From NCBI GenBank assembly GCA_902530685.1, contig CACAAZ010000015.1:1-33003 (forward strand): DNA of 33,003 nucleotides, in the 5' to 3' direction. Source of the DNA: an uncultured Alphaproteobacteria bacterium (GTDB lineage Bacteria > Pseudomonadota > Alphaproteobacteria > HIMB59 > GCA-002718135). Below the pieces are notes generated by a model. It ran no database searches. It worked only from the letters and a program-made list of their open reading frames with translations, and was not told the DNA's origin. Position 1 is the first letter of the stretch; each line of letters starts with the position of its first letter. Of this stretch, positions 17,705-26,631 are shown in pieces. The translations under genes and the position numbers were made by a program.

Positions 17705-18741
17705 TAATCTGGTTTCACGATTGTCATTTCATAAAGTCTGCTAGAAGTTCTTTTAAATTCTTCAGTAAGAGATTTGATATTATTTAAGGAATTTATTGGT
17801 TTAGACGCTAATATAACTATGGAGCATTTGTTCTTATAGAGCATATCTATTAAACTAATGAACCTACGGCAAGAGTCTTTTCTGTCTTTATTTAATTCAG
17901 GCACATTATTTAGAAAAATTAATTTAAATGTTTTAGCAATATTATCATAATCCTGATGACTTAAATTTTCTTCACAAATTTTATCAAAATCTGTCATCAA
18001 TATATTTGATGAACATTTATCAAATATAATTTCTCTACTATTAGATTTAACATTTATGGTTGTGATATGAGAACTGTCTACAAACCTATTAAATAGCTTG
18101 TTGAATTCGTTGATAGTTTCTTGGTTAATTGGAGTGAAGTATGTTTTTGATTGATTAAGTGTTTCTCTTCTATAGTCTTTATTTATATTAATATTAATAA
18201 TATTATAATTTTTTTTAACTAATTGTATAAAAGGCATAAAATCATTTCTTTGTAGTCCATCTTTATATAAATCCTCAGGATGAAAATTTGAGGAAATGAT
18301 TAGAAATATTTTATATTTTGATAAAAAGAAAAATATTTTTTTAATAATTAATGCATCTACAATGTTGAAGATGTGCATTTCATCAATGAAAAGTAATTTA
18401 AATTTTTGCCCCAAGTCCTTTATGTAATCTTCAATTGCTTCGTCTTTTGTTGATGAATCTTTTACTGCTTTGTGAATTTGATTCATTAAATTATTAAAAT
18501 GTATTTTAGTGCCTACTTTTGTATTTTGATAGAATAGATTCAAGAGAAATGTTTTCCCAGTTCCAACTCCTCCATATAAATATATACCATTCTTTTTATT
18601 ACTGTTTGAGAAAAGATTAGTTTTTTTGTTATTATTCCAAATAGTATCAATTTTTTTTAATACATCTAATTGTAAATCATTTGATTTAATAAAATTATTT
18701 TCAACAAAACTATTGTATTGATCAATTACATTAAAAGACAT
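17704..18741 (-). CDS. zapE: AFG1-like ATPase, cell division protein ZapE
   Basis: A 345-residue P-loop ATPase of the AFG1/ZapE family. Walker A is GVGTGKT (58-64, preceded by YLYG), Walker B is LLFIDE with Asp120-Glu121 followed by MHIF, a pairing characteristic of the family. An F-H-x-L/F-M-x-x-I-H-like block (HFNNLMNQIH, 81-90) follows Walker A, as in AFG1 proteins. A C-terminal SRLYEM segment is also conserved. In E. coli ZapE interacts with the division ring; mitochondrial AFG1 handles respiratory-chain subunits, which is notable given the nearby succinate dehydrogenase genes. It is coupled to the small ORF upstream (TAATG) and to the hydrolase downstream. Confidence 0.88.
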   Translation of the reverse strand: MSFNVIDQYNSFVENNFIKSNDLQLDVLKKIDTIWNNNKKTNLFSNSNKKNGIYLYGGVGTGKTFLLNLFYQNTKVGTKIHFNNLMNQIHKAVKDSSTKDEAIEDYIKDLGQKFKLLFIDEMHIFNIVDALIIKKIFFFLSKYKIFLIISSNFHPEDLYKDGLQRNDFMPFIQLVKKNYNIINININKDYRRETLNQSKTYFTPINQETINEFNKLFNRFVDSSHITTINVKSNSREIIFDKCSSNILMTDFDKICEENLSHQDYDNIAKTFKLIFLNNVPELNKDRKDSCRRFISLIDMLYKNKCSIVILASKPINSLNNIKSLTEEFKRTSSRLYEMTIVKPD

Positions 18742-18893
18742 TATTTTTTACTCAAAAAAGAGGACAGTTTTTTTAATGTTTCATTTTCTGAATTTGAAAT
18801 TTTATTCATTTCTTTCTTTTTTTTAAGTCTTTTATATTCTTTTAAAAGAAAAGTTAAACTTTCTGATATATCTTTCGTTACATCCTTAATCAT
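18741..18893 (-). CDS. Small hypothetical protein, 50 residues
   Basis: An ORF of 51 codons fills the whole gap between the MFS gene and zapE. Its ATG (18891-18893) lies within the last codons of the MFS gene (eight-base overlap), and its stop overlaps the zapE ATG by one base (TAATG). This exact nesting, the same type of junction as the neighbouring genes use, argues that it is translated. The predicted peptide begins MIKDVTKDISESLTFLLKEY, is rich in Lys and Glu, has no membrane segment or signal peptide, and looks helical with heptad-like leucines. I recognise no family. It could be a real small protein or a reading frame retained only to couple zapE translation. Confidence 0.5.
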   Translation of the reverse strand: MIKDVTKDISESLTFLLKEYKRLKKKKEMNKISNSENETLKKLSSFLSKK

Positions 18894-20076
18894 TTATATT
18901 TAGAACAATGGGTAAAACAGTTGCAACTATAATTATTAATAAAGAAACAAAAGCAATTAATCCAATACCAAAACCCCAATCAATTATATAACCAAAAATA
19001 ACTGGTGATAAAGCACTAGCCAGTACACCAATAGCATGAAAAAGCGCTTTTACTGTGCCTAAACTTTCTAATCCAAATAGCTCAGCCCATAATGATCCTA
19101 TGAAAGGAGCTGTAATTCCAAGATTAAAACCATAAAGAGACATATATAGTATAAGAAAGAAAAAACTATCTAGCCATATTAAAATTAATAATCCAAAAAA
19201 AATTGGAAACAAAATAAATAATATTGCTTTTTTTGGATTTAGTAGATCTATTAGTGGACCTCCTAAAAGAAGGCCAAAAATAGAAAACCCACCTAAAAAA
19301 ATAAATCCTGTACCTAACATTTCTATAGTCCATCCTTTTTGAGTGAAAATAAAAATTTGATGAAACATTAAACCAGTGCCTATGAAAGAAAAGGCGGTTG
19401 TAAGTGGAAGATAAATTAAGAATCGTTTATTTTTAATTACGTCAATAGTTTTCCATTTTTTACTATCTTTATTAATTAATTCTTTAAATTTTTCTTGTCT
19501 TGAACTTTGATTATTGAGCGTAAAATATAAAACTGGTAAAAAAATTAGCAAACTTAAAGAGCATAATAACCAGATTTGTTTGAAGTTAAAATAATAGTTT
19601 AAATAAACTACTAAAAAAGGAAGAAGCATCACTCCTATCATTCCTCCAAGATTTCCAATTGATATAGCCTTACCTCTATCTTTTCCAAAATATCTTGTCA
19701 TTGTTGTTATTCCAGCATGATTCATTGCTCCTTGCCCAAAGAATCTCAATGCAAAGATTATAAAAAAAAGATAAATCACACTTGGCGGTAAAAAATAAAT
19801 TGCTAAACAGGGAATAAATAATCCTAGAGTCACTAAAAAAGAATAAATTCTTAAATCAATAAAATCGATAAGTTTAGCAAAATTTATAAGCAATAATGAG
19901 CTTAATGTAGTGGACAATGCGTATACCAAACCAAATTGGCCATCTGTAAGAGAGTAAAGATTTTTTATATCATCATTAAAAAGAGCAATAAAAAATGTTT
20001 GACCATAACTGGCAAAAAAAATTATTAAAAATCCATAAATTAATAGTTTTGGATCATGAAAGAAAAATGTTCTCAT
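18886..20076 (-). CDS. Major facilitator superfamily transporter
   Basis: A 396-residue integral membrane protein with about 12 hydrophobic segments split by a charged central loop (around 190-215, NNQSSRQEKFKELINKDSKK), the standard MFS plan of two six-helix halves. The loop between helices 2 and 3 (NFAKLIDFIDLR) and GKAISIGNLGGMIG in helix 5 fit the superfamily. I cannot assign a substrate. The start overlaps the stop of the uracil-DNA glycosylase gene by four bases (ATGA), and its own end overlaps the next small ORF, so it is inside a translationally coupled chain rather than a transport operon. Confidence 0.85.
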   Translation of the reverse strand: MRTFFFHDPKLLIYGFLIIFFASYGQTFFIALFNDDIKNLYSLTDGQFGLVYALSTTLSSLLLINFAKLIDFIDLRIYSFLVTLGLFIPCLAIYFLPPSVIYLFFIIFALRFFGQGAMNHAGITTMTRYFGKDRGKAISIGNLGGMIGVMLLPFLVVYLNYYFNFKQIWLLCSLSLLIFLPVLYFTLNNQSSRQEKFKELINKDSKKWKTIDVIKNKRFLIYLPLTTAFSFIGTGLMFHQIFIFTQKGWTIEMLGTGFIFLGGFSIFGLLLGGPLIDLLNPKKAILFILFPIFFGLLILIWLDSFFFLILYMSLYGFNLGITAPFIGSLWAELFGLESLGTVKALFHAIGVLASALSPVIFGYIIDWGFGIGLIAFVSLLIIIVATVLPIVLNIND

Positions 20077-20753
20077 TTTTTTTCCAACTCTTTTTTAACT
20101 TTAATTAGTAAATTAACCATTTTAATTTTATTTATCTTTCCCGTATTTACATTTCTAGGACTAGGGTGATAGCTACCAATCAATATTTTATTGTCTGGGA
20201 GTTTTTTTTTACTTCCGTGACCAAAAATATAGTCTTTGTTTTTTATATCATAATTTTGTTTGTAGTAATTTATACAAGCATCATGTGCGATTTTACCTAG
20301 AGCCAATATAGTTGATGTATTTGTTAATAGATTTATCTCTTTATTAAAAAATTTAAAACAAGTTTTTAGCTCTGATGAAGTTGGCTTATCTCCTGGAGGA
20401 ACACATTTAAGAGCTGTAGTTAGATATAAATTTTTAAGTACAAGACCATCATTTTTATTTATTGAAATTGGTTGATTACAAAAACCAGCTTCAAATAAAC
20501 ATTCAAATAAAAAATCTGCTGACCTATCACCAGTAAAAACTCTTCCAGTTCTGTTACCTCCATGGGCGGCTGGAGCTAGGCCAACCATTAAAAGTTTAGC
20601 CTTTTGATCTCCATAACCTGTTATGGGTCTGCCCCAATATATTTCATTTTTGTATTGTTTTCTTTTTTCAGTAGCAATTTTTTCTCTAAATTTAACAAGA
20701 CGAGTACATTGTTGGCAATCTACTATTGATTTATTTAATTTACTTAATGTCAT
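20073..20753 (-). CDS. Family 5 uracil-DNA glycosylase (UdgB type, Fe-S)
   Basis: A 226-residue DNA repair enzyme that removes uracil and related deaminated bases. It has the four expected [4Fe-4S] ligands Cys13, Cys16, Cys117 and Cys132. Motif A is GLAPAAHGGNRTGRVFTGDR followed by Ser (58-78), where family 5 has Ala-His in place of the Asp-Tyr of classical UNG. The C-terminal motif is YHPSPRN with His196. These features separate it from family 4, which has a different motif A. It is the first gene of the minus-strand chain that runs through the MFS transporter to the hydrolase; the 30-base gap to the divergent DUF924 gene shows no clear promoter boxes. Confidence 0.9.
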   Translation of the reverse strand: MTLSKLNKSIVDCQQCTRLVKFREKIATEKRKQYKNEIYWGRPITGYGDQKAKLLMVGLAPAAHGGNRTGRVFTGDRSADFLFECLFEAGFCNQPISINKNDGLVLKNLYLTTALKCVPPGDKPTSSELKTCFKFFNKEINLLTNTSTILALGKIAHDACINYYKQNYDIKNKDYIFGHGSKKKLPDNKILIGSYHPSPRNVNTGKINKIKMVNLLIKVKKELEKK

Positions 20754-20783
20754 AAGGAAAATATTTATTTATATTACAGCAAT

Positions 20784-21347
20784 ATGATTAATAAAAGAGC
20801 TAAAGCAATATTAGATTTTTGTTTTATTGAAACAAAGCAGGAGCAATGGTTCAAAAAGGATGAAAATTTTGATTTAAAATTAAAAGAATTGTTTATTTCA
20901 GATTACAATAAGGCGATTAACAATGAATACGATGAGTGGCAAGATAAACCAGAAGAGTGTGTAGCATTAGTTTTAATTCTTGATCAATTATCCAGAAATT
21001 TTTTTAGAGATAGTTCTAAAGCATATGATCAGGATTATAAATGTAAATTAATTGTAAATGAAGCAGTTTATAGAGGCTATTTGGAAGAAATAGAAGTTGA
21101 AAAAATACATTTTTTATTATTACCTCTTATACATAGTGAAGATTTAAGTGATCATGTATTTGGCCACAACTTAGTAGATACATATTTAAAAAATCATAAA
21201 GAATATAAAAAAATTAAAAAAGTATGGGATGATCATACTATAGCAATCAAAAAATTTGGAAGATATCCTCATCGAAATAAATCTCTAAATAGAGTTTCTA
21301 CTAAAGAGGAAGAATTATTTTTAAAACAACCTGATAGTTCGTGGTAA
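20784..21347 (+). CDS. DUF924 family protein
   Basis: A 187-residue protein of the DUF924 family. It has the expected N-terminal ILDFCF...QEQWFKKDENFD block, an LILDQLSRNFFRDSSKAYDQD segment matching the family's LDQ-x-x-RN-x-FR signature (around residues 60-80), an internal LPLIHSEDL segment (family: hydrophobic-P-x-x-HSE), and the C-terminal KKFGRYPHRNKSLNRVSTKEEE signature. The family is made of all-alpha, TPR-like proteins of unknown function. It is divergent from the uracil-DNA glycosylase gene and is followed by tRNA-Arg after 15 bases, so it may share a transcript with the tRNA. Family assignment is firm, function is not known. Confidence 0.85.
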   Translation: MINKRAKAILDFCFIETKQEQWFKKDENFDLKLKELFISDYNKAINNEYDEWQDKPEECVALVLILDQLSRNFFRDSSKAYDQDYKCKLIVNEAVYRGYLEEIEVEKIHFLLLPLIHSEDLSDHVFGHNLVDTYLKNHKEYKKIKKVWDDHTIAIKKFGRYPHRNKSLNRVSTKEEELFLKQPDSSW

Positions 21348-21362
21348 TAATTATTAATTATA

Positions 21363-21437
21363 GGTCTCGTGGTGAAATGGATATCACACGTGTCTTCGGA
21401 ACATGGATTTGGGGTTCGAGTCCCTACGAGACCGCCA
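21363..21437 (+). tRNA. tRNA-Arg (anticodon UCG)
   Basis: A full cloverleaf can be drawn by hand. The acceptor stem GGTCTCG pairs with CGAGACC, the D arm is GTGA...TCAC, and the anticodon stem CGTGT/ACATG encloses the loop CTTCGGA with anticodon TCG, which reads CGA and probably other CGN arginine codons. The variable loop is short (four bases) and the T arm TGGGG-TTCGAGT-CCCTA has the standard T-loop. The discriminator is G and CCA is encoded (21435-21437). Confidence 0.96.
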
Positions 21438-21447
21438 AGAAATTGTG

Positions 21448-21872
21448 ATGAAAATAAATTATAGATTATTTACAAAAGTAGATAGGGAAGCTGTAATTGA
21501 TTTATGGAGAAGATGTGAACTTATTGTGCCGTGGAATGATCCTGAGAAAGATATTTTGAGATAATTATCTGTTAACGATGATCTATTTATTTTAGCTGAA
21601 GAAAAAGGAGTGATAATTGATTCTGAAATGGGAGGTTTCGATGGTCATAGAGGTAATATTTACTATTTGGATGTACTTACTGAGTTTCAAAAAAAAGGAG
21701 TTGGTTCAGAAATATTAAAAAAAATTGAAACAAAACTTTTAAATAAAGGGTGCCCTAAAATAAATTTATTTGTTAGAAACACAAATTTAAGAGTTCAGGC
21801 TTTTTACAAAAAAATAAATATAAAATCCAAGAATCACAAATTTATGGAAAAAGATTAATAGAAGATAATTAA
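21448..21872 (+). pseudogene. ypeA: Decayed YpeA-type GNAT acetyltransferase
   Basis: Starting at ATG 21448 the frame reads like YpeA: an N-terminal [20 protein letters not shown], then an in-frame TAA at 21562-21564 where the family has Lys (DIER-K in E. coli), then NDDLFILAEEKG, MGGFDGHRGNIYYLDV, the acetyl-CoA loop FQKKGVGSEIL and GCPKINLFVRN. After the seven-A run at 21808-21814 the family's C-terminus, ending YGKRLIEDN, continues only in the frame one base earlier; adding one A to the run restores it. So there are two separate lesions, a nonsense codon and a one-base deletion. An intact internal ORF from 21610 lacks the N-terminal strand and has a scrambled C-terminus. Either this is a recent pseudogene or the assembly has two errors. 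It follows tRNA-Arg and its true end overlaps the convergent asd stop. Confidence 0.75.
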
Positions 21873-22912
21873 ATATTTATGGAATTTGAATATTTTGAAA
21901 TAATTAATTCTGCAATTTGAACAGCATTAAGTGCTGCTCCTTTACGTAAATTGTCTGAGACTACCCATAAATTCAAACCATTATCTATTGATTGATCATT
22001 TCTAATTCTACTAATATAAACTTTATCCTCTCCTGCAATTTCAACAGGAGTCACATAACCTTCATCTTTTCGATGATCAATTACAGAAATACCTTCAGAG
22101 TTAGATAATATTTCGTTAGCTTCTTTTTCATCTAATGGTGAGTCAAACTCTATATTTACTGCTTCTGAATGACCAATAAAAACAGCCGTTCTAACACAAG
22201 TTGCTGAAACATTAATTCCCTCATCTAGAATTTTTTTTGTTTCATCAATCATTTTTTGCTCTTCTTCTGTATTGCCATTTTCTAAAAAAGCTCCAATGTG
22301 TGGAATGGCATTAAAAGCAATTTGTTTTGTAAACTTTTCTTTTTTTAATTCTTGGTTTGCATAAACATTTTGAGTCTGATTAAACAATTCATCCATACCT
22401 ATTTTACCTGCCCCAGATACAGCTTGGTATGTTGATACAACAACTCTGTTGATAATGGCTTTTTCATGAAGTGGTTTTAATGCAATAACCATTTGTATTG
22501 TTGAACAATTAGGGTTTGAAATAATATTAGTTCTGTTTTCATCATCAAAAAATTCATCAAGTGCATTAGCGTTTACTTCAGGTACGATTAAAGGAATATT
22601 TTTATGCATTCGAAAATGTGAAGTATTGTCTATAACAATACATCCTGCTTTAGCTGCTTTTGGTGCATATTCCGCAGAAATTTTACCTCCAGGTGAAAAT
22701 AAACCAATATGAGCTTTTGAAAAATCAAATTCTGATAAGTTCTCTATTATAATTTCTTTATCTTTAAATTCTACTTTTTTGCCTTTCGATTTTGATGAAG
22801 CGAGTAAATATAAATTGTCTATAGGAAAATCTCTTTGCTCTAATATTTGAACTATTTCTGTTCCTACCGCACCTGTTGCTCCTGCTACTGCTATATTATA
22901 TTTTTGAGTCAT
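21869..22912 (-). CDS. asd: Aspartate-semialdehyde dehydrogenase
   Basis: Asd reduces aspartyl phosphate to aspartate semialdehyde, the branch point to lysine/diaminopimelate, threonine and methionine. The 347 residues show the NADP-binding GATGAVGTE motif (11-19), SPGGKIS (74-80), the catalytic Cys136 in SNPNCSTIQM, and YQAVSGAGKIGMDEL. The HIGAF and GHSEAVNIEF segments are also conserved. It starts immediately after the leuB stop (no gap) and ends the minus-strand operon that begins with ffh. Together with dapF on the other side of ffh, it supplies the lysine and peptidoglycan precursor pathway. Confidence 0.96.
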   Translation of the reverse strand: MTQKYNIAVAGATGAVGTEIVQILEQRDFPIDNLYLLASSKSKGKKVEFKDKEIIIENLSEFDFSKAHIGLFSPGGKISAEYAPKAAKAGCIVIDNTSHFRMHKNIPLIVPEVNANALDEFFDDENRTNIISNPNCSTIQMVIALKPLHEKAIINRVVVSTYQAVSGAGKIGMDELFNQTQNVYANQELKKEKFTKQIAFNAIPHIGAFLENGNTEEEQKMIDETKKILDEGINVSATCVRTAVFIGHSEAVNIEFDSPLDEKEANEILSNSEGISVIDHRKDEGYVTPVEIAGEDKVYISRIRNDQSIDNGLNLWVVSDNLRKGAALNAVQIAELIISKYSNSINI

Positions 22913-24025
22913 TTAGTTGCCAGATAGAATTTTTAATTCTTCAATAACAGCATTTCCCATTTCTTGAGTAGAAATAATTTTTTCTGCTCCGTCTTTAATA
23001 TCAGCTGTTCTTAAACCTTTTAGTAATACATTTTGTACAGCTTTCTCAACCATTTGACTATCTTCTTGCATATCAAAACTATATTTCAACATCATAGCAA
23101 AACTCATGATCATTGCTAAAGGATTTGCTTTAGATTGACCAGCTATGTCTGGTGCACTACCATGAACTGGCTCATACATTGCTGCTCTTGTTCCATTTTC
23201 TTTAATTGGTCCAAGAGCTGCAGAAGGGAGCATTCCTAAAGATCCTGTTAGCATAGCTGCGGTATCACTTAAAAGATCACCAAATAAGTTATCTGTAAGT
23301 ATGACATCAAATTGTTTTGGATAACGAACTAATTGCATTGCACAATTATCTGCAAGCATATGTTCTAAATTAACATCAGAATATTCCTTATTGTGTAAAT
23401 CTGTTACAGTTTGTTTCCAAAATAAACCAGTTTCCATTACATTTGATTTTTCTACTGATGTAACTTTATTATTACGCAACTTTGCTAAATCAAATGCCAC
23501 TCGTGAAACTCTATTAACTTCTGAAGTAGTATAAAGTTGAGTATCAACTGCCTTACTTTCAGTCTCACTAATTTTTGATATACCTCTTGGTTGTCCAAAA
23601 TATACACCGCTTGTTAATTCTCTAATTATCAAAATATCTAATCCTTTAACAAGATCAGATTTTAAAGATGATGAATCTGAAAGAGCATCTAAAACAACAG
23701 CTGGTCTTAGATTAGCAAAGAGGTCTAGGTCTTTTCTTAATCTTAATAAAGCTGCTTCAGGTCTTTTATCTCTTTCTACATTATCCCATTTAGCGCCTCC
23801 TACAGCACCAAATAATACTGCATCACAATCCATAGCTACTTGCATTGTTTCATCACTTATAGAATTACCTTCTTTATCGAATGCTGTACCCCCAACTAAT
23901 CTTTCAGATATATCAAAAGATAAGGATTTAGTTTTTTCCATCCAATCAATTATTTTTAATACCTCAGCCATAACTTCATTGCCAATTCCATCACCAGGTA
24001 AAATTAAAATTTTTTTATTACTCAT
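22913..24025 (-). CDS. leuB: 3-isopropylmalate dehydrogenase
   Basis: LeuB oxidatively decarboxylates 3-isopropylmalate in leucine synthesis, using NAD. The 370 residues have the N-terminal [35 protein letters not shown], the substrate-loop segment [14 protein letters not shown], the metal-binding block [21 protein letters not shown], and [12 protein letters not shown]. All are standard for the enzyme and distinguish it from isocitrate dehydrogenase. It lies six bases after leuD and abuts asd. Confidence 0.97.
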   Translation of the reverse strand: MSNKKILILPGDGIGNEVMAEVLKIIDWMEKTKSLSFDISERLVGGTAFDKEGNSISDETMQVAMDCDAVLFGAVGGAKWDNVERDKRPEAALLRLRKDLDLFANLRPAVVLDALSDSSSLKSDLVKGLDILIIRELTSGVYFGQPRGISKISETESKAVDTQLYTTSEVNRVSRVAFDLAKLRNNKVTSVEKSNVMETGLFWKQTVTDLHNKEYSDVNLEHMLADNCAMQLVRYPKQFDVILTDNLFGDLLSDTAAMLTGSLGMLPSAALGPIKENGTRAAMYEPVHGSAPDIAGQSKANPLAMIMSFAMMLKYSFDMQEDSQMVEKAVQNVLLKGLRTADIKDGAEKIISTQEMGNAVIEELKILSGN

Positions 24026-24031
24026 TTTTGA

Positions 24032-24634
24032 CTACACTATCCAAGGTTGGATACTGTGTATTTTTTCTTCGTGAACATCAATTTTTTTATTTTTTTGGAG
24101 TGTCAAACCAATATCATCCAAACCTTCTAGTAAGCATTTTTTTCGAAATGCATCAATTTCAAATTCTATTGTTTTATCATTTTGATAAGTGATTTTTTGA
24201 TTTTCTAAATCAACTGAAACATCATTTTTATTTTCTGCTTCGTTCATTAATATATCTACATTTTGTTGATCTAACTTAATTGGCAGAATTCCATTTTTAA
24301 AACAATTATTATAGAAAATATCTGCGAAGCTTGGTGCAATAATTGACTTAAAACCAAAATCCAAAAGTGACCATGGTGCATGCTCTCTACTTGATCCACA
24401 ACCAAAATTTGCCCCAGCAATTAAAATTTTTGAAGTTTTATAAGGATCCCAGTTAAGAACAAAATCATTCTTTATTTTACCTTGAATATCGTATCTTAAT
24501 TCATGAAATAAGTTTTTTCCTAACCCAGATCTCTTTATTGTTTTCAAAAATTGTTTTGGAATAATCATATCCGTATCGACATTAATCATTGGCAGTGGCG
24601 CAGGTATGCAAGTTATTGTTTTAAATGATTCCAT
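24032..24634 (-). CDS. leuD: 3-isopropylmalate dehydratase small subunit
   Basis: LeuD is the swivelling small domain of isopropylmalate isomerase and pairs with LeuC. The 200 residues include DTDMIIPKQFLKTIKRSGLG near the N-terminus and the signature GANFGCGSSREHAPWSLLDF, followed by SFADIFYNNCFKNGILPI. Length is typical of the proteobacterial type. The ATG directly follows the leuC stop, with no gap, consistent with equal production of the two subunits. Confidence 0.96.
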   Translation of the reverse strand: MESFKTITCIPAPLPMINVDTDMIIPKQFLKTIKRSGLGKNLFHELRYDIQGKIKNDFVLNWDPYKTSKILIAGANFGCGSSREHAPWSLLDFGFKSIIAPSFADIFYNNCFKNGILPIKLDQQNVDILMNEAENKNDVSVDLENQKITYQNDKTIEFEIDAFRKKCLLEGLDDIGLTLQKNKKIDVHEEKIHSIQPWIV

Positions 24635-26038
24635 TTATAAATCCTCTACTGTTGCAAAAGAACCTTTGATTGCAGATGCAGCAGCTATTGCAGGGCTTAC
24701 GAGATGTGTTCTACCTTCTCTACCTTGTCTACCTTCAAAATTTCTATTTGATGTTGAAGCACATCTTTCTTGAGGTTTTAGTTGGTCTGGGTTCATAGCT
24801 AAACACATGGAGCAACCTGGTTCTCTCCAATCAAATCCTGCTTCAATAAAAATTTTATCTAAACCTTCTTCTTCAGCTTGTTTTTTAACTAGACCTGAAC
24901 CAGGAACGATCATTGAGTCTACAGAAACTTTTTTGCCTTTTACAACTTTAGCAACTTCTCTTAAATCCTCAATTCTTCCATTAGTGCAAGAGCCGATAAA
25001 CACTTTGTCAATTTTAATTTTTTGTATTTCTTGTTTGGGTTCTAAACCCATATATTCAAGAGAACGTTCCATAGCCTTCTTTCTATTTGGATTACTCTCT
25101 TCTTGAGGATTTGGTACTATACCATTTATAGCAACAACGTCTTGTGGGCTAGTGCCCCAGGTAATTTGTGGTGAAATATCTTCAGCATTAATTAAAATTT
25201 CTTCATCGTATTTTGCACCTTCATCAGATGGAAGAGATTTCCAAAATTCTACCGCTTTATCCCAATTATCTCCTGATGGAGCGTACGGTCTACCTTTTAT
25301 GTATTCAAAAGTTTTTTCGTCAGGAGCGATTAGTCCAGCTCTAGCACCTGCTTCAATACTCATATTGCAGATTGTCATTCTTCCTTCCATAGAAAGGGAA
25401 GAAATTGCATTGCCAGCATATTCGATAACATAACCAGTTCCACCAGCTGTTCCTATCTTGCCTATTATATGAAGAATTATATCTTTTGCTGTAACACCTA
25501 AGTTCAAGTTACCTTCAACAGAAATTTTCATATTTTTGGCAGGTTTTTGAATTAAGGTCTGAGTAGCTAATACATGTTCAACTTCACTAGTACCAATGCC
25601 AAAGGCTAATGCACCAAAAGCTCCATGTGTTGCCGTATGACTATCACCACAAACTATTGTCATGCCTGGCTGGGTAATACCTTGTTCTGGTCCAACTATG
25701 TGAACTATACCTTGTCTTCTATCTAATAATGGAAAGAGAGTAACATCAAAATCTTTACAATTTTTTTCTAGTGTTTCAACCTGAATTCTACTTTCTTTAT
25801 TTTCTATACCTTTAGATCTATCTGAAGTTGGGACATTATGATCAGCTACAGCAAAAGTACTTTGAGGCCTTCTAACTTTACGGTTATTATTTCTCAAACC
25901 TTCGAATGCTTGAGGACTTGTAACTTCATGAACAAGATGTCTGTCAATATATATGAGACAAGTTCCATCTTCTTGTCTATCGACAAGATGATGTTCCCAA
26001 ATTTTATCAAAAAGAGTTTTAGGATTATTTATTATCAT
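24635..26038 (-). CDS. leuC: 3-isopropylmalate dehydratase large subunit
   Basis: LeuC is the aconitase-like large subunit that isomerises 2- to 3-isopropylmalate with a [4Fe-4S] cluster. With the ATG at 26038 it is 467 residues, the usual length, and begins [19 protein letters not shown], the family's N-terminus. A further in-frame start 90 bases upstream would add a basic, Gln-rich segment that is only the out-of-frame reading of the rplS tail, so I reject it. Landmarks are the [20 protein letters not shown] block and the cluster ligands in [12 protein letters not shown] and [11 protein letters not shown], plus [11 protein letters not shown]. It starts 14 bases inside the 3' end of rplS, an unusual coupling of a ribosomal gene to amino-acid synthesis. 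Confidence 0.95.
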   Translation of the reverse strand: MIINNPKTLFDKIWEHHLVDRQEDGTCLIYIDRHLVHEVTSPQAFEGLRNNNRKVRRPQSTFAVADHNVPTSDRSKGIENKESRIQVETLEKNCKDFDVTLFPLLDRRQGIVHIVGPEQGITQPGMTIVCGDSHTATHGAFGALAFGIGTSEVEHVLATQTLIQKPAKNMKISVEGNLNLGVTAKDIILHIIGKIGTAGGTGYVIEYAGNAISSLSMEGRMTICNMSIEAGARAGLIAPDEKTFEYIKGRPYAPSGDNWDKAVEFWKSLPSDEGAKYDEEILINAEDISPQITWGTSPQDVVAINGIVPNPQEESNPNRKKAMERSLEYMGLEPKQEIQKIKIDKVFIGSCTNGRIEDLREVAKVVKGKKVSVDSMIVPGSGLVKKQAEEEGLDKIFIEAGFDWREPGCSMCLAMNPDQLKPQERCASTSNRNFEGRQGREGRTHLVSPAIAAASAIKGSFATVEDL

Positions 26039-26630
26039 CCGATTTATTTTCGGCTGCTTTTTCCTCTTCTTTACTAGATTCATCTGCAGCTTCTGCTTTA
26101 GATTCTTCTGCTGGTTTGGCTTCTGCATCTTCTGCTTTTGTCTCTGCTTGTTTTGCCTCTACCTCTTCAGCTTTTAATTCATCTGCAGTATTTGCATCAA
26201 TATCTGCAGTTTTTGTTTCTTCTAGCGGAGGAGCCTCCTCTATATATTCATATTGATCAGCTTCATCGCCCCTATCTTTATCTGCGATCCTTGCTTTCTT
26301 TCCAGATAATTTTCTTAGATAATATAGCTTAGCTCTTCTTACATCGCCTTTTCTTACAACTTCGATTTTTTCTACTAATGGACTGAATAATGGGAATACT
26401 CTTTCAACACCCTCTCCATGAGATATTTTTCTCACAGTAAAGTTAGAGTTTACTGAATTATTTTTTCTTGCAATACAAATACCTTCAAATGCTTGAAGTC
26501 TCGACTTACTCCCCTCTGTAATTCTTACAGTAACTTTTAGAGTATCACCTGGACGAAAAGCAGGAACTCTTTTTTTTGAAGTTAACTTTTCAATTTGTTG
26601 TTTTTCAAATGTCTCTAATAAATTACTCAT
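26025..26630 (-). CDS. rplS: Ribosomal protein L19 with long acidic C-terminal tail
   Basis: Residues 1 to about 116 are a standard L19, a protein at the interface between ribosomal subunits: [45 protein letters not shown], and [23 protein letters not shown]19 is normally about 115-130 residues; this one is 201. The extra 85 residues are rich in Ala, Glu and Lys (for example [20 protein letters not shown]), probably disordered, and resemble in composition and short motifs the tail on S16 two genes upstream. It is one base downstream of trmD and overlaps leuC by 14 bases. Function of the tail is unknown. Confidence 0.95.
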   Translation of the reverse strand: MSNLLETFEKQQIEKLTSKKRVPAFRPGDTLKVTVRITEGSKSRLQAFEGICIARKNNSVNSNFTVRKISHGEGVERVFPLFSPLVEKIEVVRKGDVRRAKLYYLRKLSGKKARIADKDRGDEADQYEYIEEAPPLEETKTADIDANTADELKAEEVEAKQAETKAEDAEAKPAEESKAEAADESSKEEEKAAENKSDDNK

Positions 26631-26631
26631 T

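Noticed and set aside
21363-21437. tRNA-Arg as an integration site for a mobile element
   Set aside because: No second copy of the tRNA 3' end and no integrase gene were seen; the neighbours are chromosomal genes.
21562-21564. Recoding of the in-frame stop in ypeA
   Set aside because: The codon is TAA, not used for selenocysteine or pyrrolysine, and a separate frameshift further down supports decay or sequence error.
26039-26128. N-terminal extension of leuC by 30 codons
   Set aside because: The extension is an out-of-frame reading of the rplS tail; the family N-terminus begins exactly at the ATG at 26038.
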